A DNA stretch of 64,000 nucleotides, from NCBI GenBank assembly GCA_028023455.1, contig JAQFVV010006203.1:12686348-12750347 (forward strand). Reading direction: 5' to 3'. This DNA is from Epiperipatus broadwayi (lineage: Eukaryota; Onychophora; Udeonychophora; Euonychophora; Peripatidae). Position numbers and translations under genes: made by a program. Positions 11,433 to 23,800 of this stretch are shown here, piece after piece (position 1 is the stretch's first letter; the number at the start of each line of letters is the position of its first letter). The notes under the pieces were generated by a model. It was not told where the DNA came from and did no database searches. It saw nothing but the letters and a program-made list of their open reading frames with translations.

Positions 11433-13198
11433 AAGAAGATAATATCCATTAAATAGAGAAACACTTGAACTTTTGTTGATGTTATTAAGAAACTCAATAC
11501 TAATTGATAATTCCTGAGGCCAAGAAAGTTTGAAAAAATATCTCCTCATATCTATATAATAAAATCCATATAAACATTTAATTCAACATGTATATACATA
11601 TATAATTTGTGATGGTCGGAACTAAATGAAACTGTATTTGATAAATAATTTGGAGATGCTGTAAGTTTAATGTTCACTAATGTTTCATATCTTTTGATAA
11701 TTTAGTTGGATACCACCAGGGTCTTCCAGAATATGAAAGATGATTTAGATTGGTTTAAACATAATTCTTTTACAAAAATACTTTTATATCCAGGTTTATG
11801 CAATAATCTGAATGGGAATGTTCACCACATTCAATGCCAATATTATAAATAAAATAATAAATATTGATTATTATCTTTATGGACTTTTCTTCTGATTTCT
11901 ATTTATGCACATTTTCTATTTCATTCCACAACCATCACATAATATAACGTATTTCTGTTTAGATCAGAGCTTTATGAGTCTCTGATACCCACATTGAATG
12001 AAACCACTATCACAATCATATACACATAAAAAATATTAGTTTGGTAAATATCACAATAGATTTATTTGTATACAAACTACTACAATGTCACCATTTATTG
12101 GTGATTCCATATCTTGCACTTCAAATCCATATACAAAATATGTCAACTTTCTTTTTATATCACAAAGGTGTCTAAGATATTGACTGCAAGGTCTCTGGAA
12201 ATCGACTATGTAATTTCTTTTTTTGTTGTTGTAAAATTTGCATCTAATTTATTTTAGTACAATTCTAAAACAATTTTTTTTTTAATTTTTTTTTTTTTAA
12301 ATTCAGGACTATCTTTAGAAAATAATTATTTATAGGTAATTTAAAATTGTAATTTAATCAATATTTTATAAAGCAACATGGACAAATTATAATATTAAAG
12401 GAGCTAAGGTAATTTAACTTTTTATCTGATGAATTTTCTTATTGACCAGATTCAGTAAAAATTTGAGTGATTTGATTCATTAAATATGGATCTAGCCAGT
12501 TTCCTTTCTGAAATATATTAATGTACAATAATCAATTGTTATAATTTAGCTTCTAAAAGTTGAATTATTTTACATTCAAATTGGTTAAATATAATGAAAA
12601 ATTTAAAATAATGTTAATAACTGAAGAAACTCATGAAAAATAGCCTGCAGTAAAACAAAGGAATTATATTTCAACCAATCATGACATGAAAATGCTGGTG
12701 GTTTCTTTTGTTTTAGAAATTACATAGTTAATTATTGACTTCTGTTATCTTTTCTTCATCTAAAATTAAATATTTTAAATAAAAATCTAAATCTAGCCAT
12801 ATTATTAGACAATATAGTGTAAAATGTAATCATAAAATCCATACATATTTATGAAAAAAGTTGTGTTTTACTAGCTATCATCGAATGTCATTGATCAATG
12901 TTACTCACTTGGCTTGAATAGCACTTAAGTACTATTCACTTTCCCTTGATTATTTTTCTTGTAAAATTAAAAAATTTATGAATGAAACTTTATATTTAAG
13001 TAAATTAATATAAAAACTTAAATATGAATGTAAAAAATTATGAGAAATATATTTGTTTATGTTAAAATCTATTACAAAAGCATAAAACCTTTTGGTTTAA
13101 TTTCTGACATTTACAGTTAGAAACACCTGGAGAACAATATCCAAAGTTGACTGTTAGTGCTTTGTGGCACTTTATAAGGAGAAAGAGGCAGGACTATA
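11433..13198. other. AT-rich intergenic DNA
   Basis: No supported gene. Poly-T tracts near 12270-12300. Nothing else identified. Confidence 0.4.
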
Positions 13199-15760
13199 TG
13201 CAAAGAACTTCCTAGAAGAAACTTAAGTGAACTTTAATTATTAAACTGTTTTAGTTAGTTGATTTAATTTCTGGATTAGAGTGTGTGTAGTCTTTCCAAT
13301 TAATTAGTAATGTCTTTTTAATATTTTAATTTGTTAGAATAAAAATATTTATTTCTAATATCAATTATTCATTGTGTGTTATTAATGATAGTTATTAAAT
13401 TTATTAATGTTTAGTTTATTAGGATTCGAGTGTATAATTTACCTTTGCCAATATTTGATGATTAAGCCCCGGAAATAATACTCTCTAAAAAAATAAAGTT
13501 ATGGGAAATCATAACCCCGATCTTTTAGTTATTTGCATCAAAATTATGGGATATGAGGAATTAGGAATCTATTCACTATGGCAACCTCTTATAAATTAAA
13601 ACTAACCTCATTAACAATTCCTGTCATAATAATTAGTAGAGCAGTTAATCAGAAAATACAGCTATGTTTTTGGAAATAGGAACAAGATATTTCTTTCTTC
13701 ATAGCTTGATTAACTTTCACTTGATAGTGTATAAAAGGCTTACCAGAAACAAGAAAACATGAAGAATGTTACAATGGCTTCCCAACATGAGACTTCGAAA
13801 CAAACTACTACCTGAGGTACAACTTTAAACCCTGATTATACAACTATAAAAATATTTTTAATATGATTTATAGAAAGAAAAATACAAATTGTGGCTGATG
13901 TAGACTTTAATTCACAGCATTGACCAGGTAGACAGATATTGGAGAGAGAAAAAAAAGCATAGCCCCAAGTCCTCATATATGCAATAGGTGGCATAAGACC
14001 ATCCTTAAATGCCATGAGTTTTATAAGAGCAGGTTCCCAAGAAATAGGAGGGTGGACCAAGTGCTATGACCCAATAAATCTCAAAAGAATGAGCAATGCT
14101 TGTATATGCTTAGACTTGGGCTTCTTATTGTTAGTTTTACATTGAGCATGAAGAACACAGGTGAATGTGCAAATCATTCCTGCTGTGTTAGACCTAAAAG
14201 TGGGCTTTAAAGCCACACATCACTTGTAAATGAGTCTACAAAAATATATCAGTATGCTAATACAAAAAAAAGTTATACTTTTAACCTTATTAAGAATAAA
14301 ATTTCAAATTTATATTTTATTCTTGTTTGTGGGGACGGATGATATTGTACTATCTACAAATAGATGGTCCAAATATATTGGCATTTAAAATATTTAAAAG
14401 CTAAAAAAAAAAGTAAATTTAAAGATCTTTTAAATTGATGCATTTAAAATTTTTTTTTTAGTTTGTGTAATTTTTTTTTTTTAAACGTATAATGAAAGTT
14501 AAATTTTTTGTTCATATGTAATTAAAAATAAAAGTTCAAATTGGAAAGAATAAAAGACACGCAGATTACTAATCCAAACAAATAAAAAAAAATTCCTAAG
14601 TAAAAGATTACAATCATTAAAACTTTTTTTTGGAAGCTAATTAAAGATGGCAAAATTATGCTGAGAAAAAAAAGACTAATAACTTAAATTTAAGAAAGAG
14701 TGTACAAGATTATTATCTTGTATGCTGATAAAAGGACAAAAGAAAATAGATGTGCAGAGAAGTCTAAAAATGGATTGTGACTATAAAAGGTCAGAAAAAC
14801 TTAAAACTGGGTTCCTTAACTAGCAACTTCCCTTAGGTCCAGGATAGAGAAAATATCCTTTCTTGGACTACTCATATGTAGGACTACCATTACTCATATG
14901 CTGAAGTGGATCGTCATGCGGAATGAAACCGATACGGTTATAGATACCTTTCATCATATAAGTCACACAAAAAATGTCGAGTCTAGCCATTAGGATTGGT
15001 CAAGAACCTAAAGAAATGTTGACAGAGGGAAACTAGTTAACTTCAATGAGTTCTTCAAAACGTACTACAAAACTTACCAGTAAGACTATTCATATCCTGA
15101 TTGTGACTAAATTAAGTGTTTGCAAACAATCATTCCTATAAGTTTATAATATTACTAGTAATAGAGACATTTGCAGAATTATCATTCAAAGAACTTCCTG
15201 GAACAAACTTAAGTGAACTTTAATTATTAAACTATTTTAGTTAGTTGATTTAATGTCTGGATTAACATGTATGTAATCTTTCCAATTAATCAGTAATGTG
15301 TTTTTAATTTGTTATAATAAAAATATTTATTTCTAATATCAACTATTCATTGTGCATTATTAATGATAGTTATTAAATTTATTAATGTTAGTTTATTAGG
15401 ATTCAAGTGTATAATTTCCTTTTGCCAATATTTGATGATTAAGCCCCAGAAATAATACTCTCTAAAAAAATAAAGTTACGGGAAATCATAACCCTGACCT
15501 TTTAGTTACTTGCATCAAAATAATGGCATATGAGGAAGTTAGGAGTCTATTGATTATGGTGCCCTTTTATAAATTAAAACTAACCTTGTCTGCAATTCCT
15601 GCCGTAATAATTACTAGGTCAGTTAATCAGGAAATATAGCTATGTTTTTGGAAATAAGAACGAGATATTCCTTTCTTCATAGCTTGATTAACTTTCACTT
15701 TATAGTGTGTAAAAGAAGGCCTACCAGAAACAAGAAAACGTGAAGAACATTACAATATGT
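13199..15760 (+). mobile_element. Decayed LTR-type element (repeat pair 13199-13773 and 15185-15754)
   Basis: Two direct repeats of about 570 bp, aligned end to end with many substitutions. They run from CAAAGAACTTCC through AAGTGAACTTTAATTATTAA and GAAATAATACTCTCTAAAAA to ACAAGAAAACxTGAAGAAxxTTACA. They flank 1.4 kb. One base after the left repeat comes TGGCTTCCCAACATGAGAC, which resembles the lysine-tRNA primer-binding site of LTR elements (TGG, then CCCAAC). The interior has no recognisable gag or pol. The repeat ends do not show a clean TG...CA or target duplication in both copies. A simple segmental duplication is the alternative. Confidence 0.55.
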
Positions 15761-16218
15761 TAGTTTAATATAGTGCAAAATAAAGAAATGCAAAATAACT
15801 AACAAATTGTCAAAATCTTGGGACTTGGTTAATTATAATATTCCAATACTAAAGAACTTATACCTGATCTATTTGTTTCATGAAGAATCTATATTCAAGA
15901 ATATTCAGTTATCCATTTACAATTAGTTTAAATATTATATTCAATTATAATTAGTTTAAATATACAATCATCTCATATGCATACACAAAAAAATAATAGT
16001 TTCTGATACTAGAGAGCACCAGAAGATATTCTTTAAAATGTCATTTTTTTTTTTTTGACATGGCTGATTTTTGCTCGCAAGATATATTAAAGTTTTATTC
16101 ATTTTAATAACATCTAGATAAAAATTTCTGTTGCTGGGGAATATCTGTTTAGAGAGTGGATAAGAAAAGAGAATTGGAGTGCAGAGATATAAATTTAATT
16201 GGTTTTAAGTCAATAAAC

Positions 16219-16918
16219 ATCACATGACCACCACTTCTTATGCTTGTGTATAACTATTGTTAAAACAGGCAAAACTCACTATACGTATTGCCACACACAG
16301 CAAGCTAGAGTAATCACTGGATGCCAGAAGGCTTGTGCATAAAATCCCCATCTATTGCCTACTCATCCAATATCCCCAGACTAGTTTCTGGCTTGTGGCC
16401 TTCATCAGTGAGGAGCGTTGGATCTGAGAGCACTGCACCTAGATCTTAGAATCTAATGCAAACCTCCAGCAAACACCTTTTATCTCCACTTAACTACAAA
16501 ACTAAGAGTCTTAAACCGAAAACACCTTAATGTTTTCAAACCAAATCCATTAGCTTATATAGTCATATGGATCTGAACTCAGTTTAGCACTCATACATTT
16601 TGGTATCTTTGGTTCAGACCCATATGACTATATAAGCTAACGGGCTTGGATTAAAAACCTTAAGGTGTTGATTCATAGTTTTGTAGTTAAGTGGAGATAA
16701 AAGGTGGCTGCTGGAGGGTTGCATTAGATTCTAAGATCTAGGTGCAGTGCTCTCAGATCCAAAGCTCCTCACTGATGAAGGCCACAAGCCAGAAACTAGT
16801 TTTGGGGATATTGGATGAGTAGGCACTAGATGGGGATTTTATGCACAAACCTTCTGGCATCCATTGATTACTCTAGTTTGCTGTGTGTGGCAATACGTAT
16901 AGTTAGTTTTGTGATCAT
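16219..16918. mobile_element. Foldback repeat family B, long form
   Basis: Outer arms are complementary over about 280 bp (for example GCTTGTGCATAAAATCCCCA against GGGGATTTTATGCACAAAC). The inner arms pair TAGCTTATATAGTCATATGG (16552-16571) with CCATATGACTATATAAGCTA. It lies about 600 bp upstream of the P450 start codon, so it may sit in or beside the promoter region. Confidence 0.85.
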
Positions 16919-17508
16919 AGTGGCAAATGAGCTAACAGTCATTACAATTATTTAAAAGACAGATATATATCATGATGATAATCTATTTTTAGGAGACATT
17001 TTTTCACTATCTCAAACTATATTAGCTCAAAGAAGATTATACAAATGTAAGGAATTTTTATAAGAATATATATTTGTCTTATAAATGAGAGAGAAAAATA
17101 TATCATTATTGTTATTAATTTTTGACACCTATTAATTAAGTTATAATTTTGAAATAAATTACATATATATTTAGTAATTCTAAAAAAAAATCACGTGATC
17201 TGGCGATTAAAAAAAATTTTTCAGTATGCCTTATTTATACTTCATATCTTATCATTTATTAAAAGAATCATTATAATAATTATCTATTTATAATATTTTA
17301 ATATATATAGAAATAAAATTGCACTATTACCCAATTCTGATAAAGTTCTTAAATATTTATCAAATAAATAAATAATAATTAAACTGAGGCTTCAATTGGA
17401 ACTATTTCTTAAGAAATGTGACGATAGTTGTTTTTTTTTCAATTGGCTTCATATTTATTTCATATTTTAACAAGTTCGTTCAAACTTTATTTATATTTTC
17501 AAATTACT
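16919..17508 (+). promoter_or_regulatory. Presumed promoter and 5' UTR of the complete P450
   Basis: Unique AT-rich sequence between the family B repeat and the start ATG. TATA-like strings are everywhere, so no core promoter element can be singled out. Called from position only. Confidence 0.3.
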
Positions 17509-17863
17509 ATGAATGAAAATATCAGAACTGTTTTAAATAATCCGTTTAATATTTTTTTATTACTGTGTTTTATCTTGTTCGTTATATTTATCATTATTAC
17601 TAGGAAAAAAAGAAATGCCCCTCCAGGTCCTAAAGGAATTCCGTTTTTAGGAAATACATATCTTTTCAAATCTAAAGCTTATAAAATTTTAAATGAATTA
17701 ACTAAACAATATGGTCCAATATATGAATTTAAATTTCTTGGACATCCTATAGTAGTGCTTGGTAATTATGAAGTAATTAAAGAAGCATTTGTAAAAAACG
17801 GAGAAATATTTTCTGGCCGACCGAAAGGCTTTTGGTTTCAGCGGTATAGCGATAATTATCATG
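17509..17863 (+). CDS. P450 exon 1: membrane anchor and N-terminal domain
   Basis: Encodes residues 1-118 plus one base of codon 119. It holds the signal-anchor helix, PPGPKG hinge, the IPFLGN strand start, the helix A/B region (KQYGPIYEFKFLGHPIVVLG) and the FSGRP motif that precedes the B-C loop. The donor is GTAAGA at 17864. The open frame continues into the intron to 17925, but that part is low-complexity and is intronic. Confidence 0.93.
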
Positions 17864-20800
17864 GTAAGAATCTTTTTTTTTATTTTTATTATTTTTTTGT
17901 TGTTGTTATTTCTTTATTTAAATAAATAAATTTCGGTAAGATATTCATAAAAGATCAAATTTTTAATTTAAAGTTTTCAACAGAATAGCATTTGGGTATA
18001 TTCTTGAAAGGGAAAGATGGAAATTTTTAAGCAGATAAAGTTTTCCATTTTAACATGGTCGAGAGGTCGGTGACAGCTGCTTTACAAGCAGTTGTCCCGG
18101 GTTAGCGGGTTCGCTTCCCGGCTGATGCTATGACATATGGGAAAAATAAAATAAAATTTAGAGAGAATAAGTTAATTGTTTCAGATAAGTTTCCTTTTAG
18201 CCGCACATATTTTCTTGTCCTCCAAAACAAAGTTTTATTAACTTTGTTGTAGAATTCAGCAAGCAAAATAATATTAGCGTGACCAATTTATAGTGATGAA
18301 GAACAAATGACCATTATGCTTTCAAAGCTGTTTTTTATACTCCTTTGAGAGTAACGTGATTGCAATTAGCATAATTAACAGAAGGAGGGTTATTACAATT
18401 GACAGGAATCTGGAACATTTGCACCGAATGATTTACATATAATTTAAATAAACGGAGAGAAAAGTGATATTTAAGCGTTTTTTCTTTTTTTAAAAAATAC
18501 AATTATTTGTTAATTAAGACATTTGAAATTAAAGTTATCTAAGTTTGAATAATAAAAATAACTTTTTATTTATGTACTTATTTTAATAGGAGTTTAACAA
18601 CAGATAAATTTATAAAAGTTAGACTTAACTTCTCAAAATCACTGTTTGGGTAAATAGCAACCTTGGTATTGATATATTGTTAAATAAATAATAGTGCAAT
18701 TATATATGCTTAAATACATAGAACAGAGCATTAAGTTACTCAATTAAGATAATAGAGATAATACCAGTTAACCTTTTAAAATTACAATATTTTTTTTATT
18801 ATTAGATACTACATTGTACCTGTATTTATTTTCTAGGCAACATAAATGGCCACAATAAACATAAGTAGTTATAGGCATGATTAAGCGAACAAATAACCAT
18901 TATTATTTAATAGTCTTCGAATGCGATTCTTTGAATGACTAAATTAGTGGTTTTATTTTTTATCACGTTTCACATTGCATCAGGACTTTATCTTATATCT
19001 GTCAAACGTTTATGATATACGTCTAGGATTATTGGGTAATGATAACAAGAATTAGGTTGATGGAATATCACAAACCAGAATAGAAAAAAAAAATATGTTA
19101 AGAGAAGTATACTTGATTGGATTTTTATTATATCTTTACTAAGTGATAATTTATTTTAGCACTTATTTTTGCATAAGTTTTTTCATTTAAAAAGTCAAAC
19201 AGTTTTAAATATTTTTTTAATTATATCATAAAAAAATTATTAATTATAAAATATCTAATTTCAATTCATTAAAAGAGCAGGCGATTAACTTACTTCAAAG
19301 TGTGTTGAGCAGTAAACTTTTTATCGTCTATGTTACTTTTGAAAAGCAGAATATCAACATACTTAAAATCCTTGATTTCCTTGTTAAAAATATAAAAATG
19401 GTCTTGCATTGGTGAGAGGTCAGTGCGACTGCCTTGCACTTGCAGGCAGTTGCCCGGGTTGCGGGTTCGCGTCCCGGCCGATGCTATGACACTTAAAAAA
19501 AAAAAAAAAATTATAAAATGGAGCTACTTAAAATCCTTGATTTCCTTGTTAAAAATTATAAAATGGAAGCTATTGCATCCATAAAGAGTCCTTATAAGAA
19601 TATGAGGCTTGTAACAATACTAATGCCTAAAATTGCTTGTTGATATAAAATATGATGATACAAAGTATAAGCATATTTCTTGAATAAAAAAAATTTTTTT
19701 TTTGTTAATTATATGTATTAAAAAGAATAAGAAAGAAAAAGTATATTTAACGTGCATGAATAAATATAGAGAAAAAAACTTGTCAACGTATTGCAAAATT
19801 AAGATTTAAGTTTTTGGCTCATTATTCAGTGGATAGAGTATGAAAAGAACCACTCTTAAAGCCAGATACAATTCATGAGATCATGTATTCCCAAAATTTC
19901 TAATATCGAACCTACCACATTCTGCCATATTTTTGATTTCTCCAGATAACTCATCAGGATAGGAAACATTTCCATTTTTAAGATTACAAAGTTTGACTTG
20001 TATAAACAAGATACCTTGTTTAAATCTAAATTAATAAATAAAGTGGATAAATCATTCAAAATTATCATCACACTTCTTGTATAATTAATTATTCAGAAGA
20101 CAATATAAATACTCTTCCCATCTGGTCTAAATGTTATAATCATATAAGAAAATGCCATTGAGGAATCTAATTGGATTGCAGCACCACTTTCAAATCTGTA
20201 TATTGCTTTCAATGCATCAAAAAAAGATGTAGTATGGTCACAATAAACAAATATCCATATCACCATCGGAGTTTTAATCCATCAATTATTTATTACCCCT
20301 TTTGTCAATCTATGATGTTTTACCTATGAAGTTCCATATTGAATCTATTTTTCTGCCAAAAGTTAATCATGATTTTTTTTTATTAATCCAAGAGTAGAAT
20401 TACTTGCATTCATAACATACTCCTTAAAGAATTTTATGCCTCAGAACATGACAATCTTAAATAGCCAAATTAAGCACAATAAGGAAAGTGGTATCATGAA
20501 AAAATTATAATTTCCTAGAGAATAGGAAAACTTACAGTTAAACTATATAGGATTGATTAAGCATGAATAGAAATGCTATAATTATCACTATTGGCTGGCA
20601 TCGCAAGCCTATATGCAAAAACATTGTACATTTTTTCACCACACCAGGTGTCTCTATTATATTTCACTTCTCTACTTTAGATTTATTTACTATGGCATCT
20701 CATGTCACTTCAGCCTTTCTTAATATAACATGATCTCACTCAAGATAGAAACAACTTTTATTCACTTCATAAAACTTTGCATTAGAGACTTATGTAAATT

Positions 20801-23800
20801 CAAGCAGATTCAAATATGTCAGTACATTTCTCATCTTTCAATTATTATCCAAGATAAGATTTATTTCAGCTTGTAGCATCTTGTGGAACAGTAATATCTA
20901 GAGCCATAAATATTTTGGAATAAGTAATGTCTGAGCTGCAGAAATAGGTGTAACCAATAAAATTTTAAATTTACAGGCATCTTTCATGATTCACATTCCA
21001 TAGCATTGCAATTATTAGAAGTATAACATGTTTAACTCAATTGGATTTCAAATTGTTCTCCTCTATTGCACTCCCATTTTATCACAAATATCCACTATAA
21101 TGTAGTAATGAAAATGATTTTTTTATAAAATTATTTTTCATAATATTTAATTCACAATAATTATTTGTAAATGTTAACCATTTTTATTAGGGATGAAACA
21201 TTTCTCTCCGACATATTTATAAGATGGAAAATTTGTTAGTTTACTAAGAAAAATGAAAGGTACCAATATCTTTGTTTTTGATATTTTGGAATAATGAATT
21301 TTCTTAAGTAAGCAATATGTAAATGAGATATTTATTTTATATAGCACCGATATTTATGAATTGTAATAAACTAAAGATCAGCATTCCAAGCTAAAGCGCA
21401 TGTACATTAGCTTGAAATGCTGATCTTTAGTTTAAGTAAGTCATGTTATATGTCATTCTATTACACATTTTATGAACCCATTAATAAATATATAATTTTA
21501 AAATTTGTCTATTAATTAATATTTAGAATTTATGAAGAAACATAAAAATAATTAAAATTTTACGCTTGTTTTTTTTAAGCTTTACTAAATTTTTTGATAT
21601 TGCATTTTTCTTCAACATGTACTATTTGATTTTTATTGCAAAAATTTGTTTTAAACCAATTTTCTAAACATAAGATAGGGCTGCTTGTAAATCAAAGGCT
21701 AATATCAAATGAACTCATTACAAACACTATGTTGAATTATTTTCCCTTCAGAATCCTTTATAATCATCTAAATAATTTCAGTATTTTTTTATTCTGAATT
21801 CAAATTCTTGATTTGTACTTATAAAAGACTTTTTATCATTTAATTCACCTTTCTTCAGGTGTTCAATTTATACTTTCACCTAACTATCATTCTTTCAAAC
21901 TATTTATTACTATTTTGTACAGAAATAGTGAAATTTTCCATATCATATGTAATATGAACATCTATTTATGTTGTTTTCCTAATTTGAAAATTTAATACAT
22001 CTTTATTAGCTTTCTTATATTTTTATCTAGTATTTTATTCTTAGAATATATGTTTTATCATTTCTATCTTTGGCCATAAATATATTTGGTTTTTTCACCA
22101 ATATATATTTTCAAGATTTATTTTTACTTTTAGCAGTGTGCCTTTCACCTTAGCTTAATCATATCCAACTATCCATTAACCCAAAATTCTATATCTGATA
22201 TTTTTATTAATGTTCAGTAGGAATATTCATGATATTTTATATACTCTAATAAGTTTAATTTAATTTATAAAACTTATTTAAAATTATTCAAATGATAGCA
22301 TTAGTGCGCTAAACTTGGGTGCATTAAAACTCATAATAATGGTATCTAATACATTTATAACACTTACAAATGCAGTTTGTAGAAAGTATTGTAGGCTAGT
22401 TATACTCCAAAGTTATATTATAGTTTGTTTGTTTTTTTAAAAATAGTTCTTAAGAAATTTGATGGTCTTAAGCATCTTCTACCAGTATTAAATTTTCCCA
22501 ATTATTAAACATTAAAATTTAATGGCTTTTTTACTATTATGTTGCTAAGTTTGTTCTGAATATAAATAAAGTTTATTCTGGGGTCACTAGAATATTCTGA
22601 TGGATAAAACAGAAACATGTAGCATTTCTGGTATGATAATAAAATAAATATAGGGCTATATAATTATCCAATATATTGATTTTAAAGATTGAAATTTAAT
22701 AATTGACAAGATTAAAAATGAATTTGTAGATTAAAATTACAGATAAATCCGTTAATTATGGTTACTTTATATCTTTTCTGAATATTTAAAGTAACATAGA
22801 TCTGAAAAATTGATACTATTTTAATCCTATTAAGTGCATGAATAACAATTTTTAATATAATGATGGACGTTAGGATCAGTTAATGGGAATATTTTGATCA
22901 CATTTTGAATAATAACAGAATAATTAAAATGACAGGTTTTTAATGACATAATTATACTATTAACCTATTTTTATTTAAACAAAGACATCCAACCTAGTTG
23001 TAAACTTTTTATAAACTTAAAAATGGAATGGCTACCGATTCTGGATAGCCTGAATGAAATTCAGAAAGAGTTTAAAATGTATTGCGATATGTGAGCTTCA
23101 AATTTTTTTCTTAATCTTTTAGTATTATATATGGTCCAATAAAGTTGTATCGACTGATTTAAATAATATTTCTATTATACCAATCTATAAAAATAAAGGA
23201 TACATGAAAGTCTACAGTAATTATAAGGGATTATTATCTATTAAAGTAAAGTACTTTTAAAGATTTTATTTTAAAAAGTTGTTTCTGTAGTATATATTCG
23301 CTGTGGTTTTAGAGCTGAAGAAATATAAACATCGTTTTTCTAATAGCCAAACCTAAGAAATGTGTCTGGGGGGGAGGGGAGTGTTTCATATGTTATTTTT
23401 ATTGATTTAGTAAAAGCATTTGAGTCAATTAAGCCCATAAGTCTGTGGCCATGTTCGAAATTATTGAATTGTTACCAATTGTATTATTATCATTATACCA
23501 CTTCTATATAATAAAATATGAGATGTTTTATTAATATTGATAGAAAATTCTGGCACATTTGAAGTGAAAACTGGTTTTAAACAAGAATATATAATACTTC
23601 CAAATTGTTATTGTTGTTTTTAATGACAGTGACTTTTTTTTAATTGTTTACGGTTGATATCAAGATTTATTCATATTTGATGGAATTTTTATTTAAACCG
23701 ACAGCAAAAACAAGAAACTTCAATTTGACTCCTACAGTTTATAATTTGCTGATGATAGAGTTATTTTTTGTCAATTCAAACGATAAGCTACAAAGTGTTT

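Noticed and set aside
17428-17508. Longer N-terminus for the P450
   Set aside because: The in-frame extension begins without an ATG and is low-complexity. ATG at 17509 precedes a normal membrane anchor.
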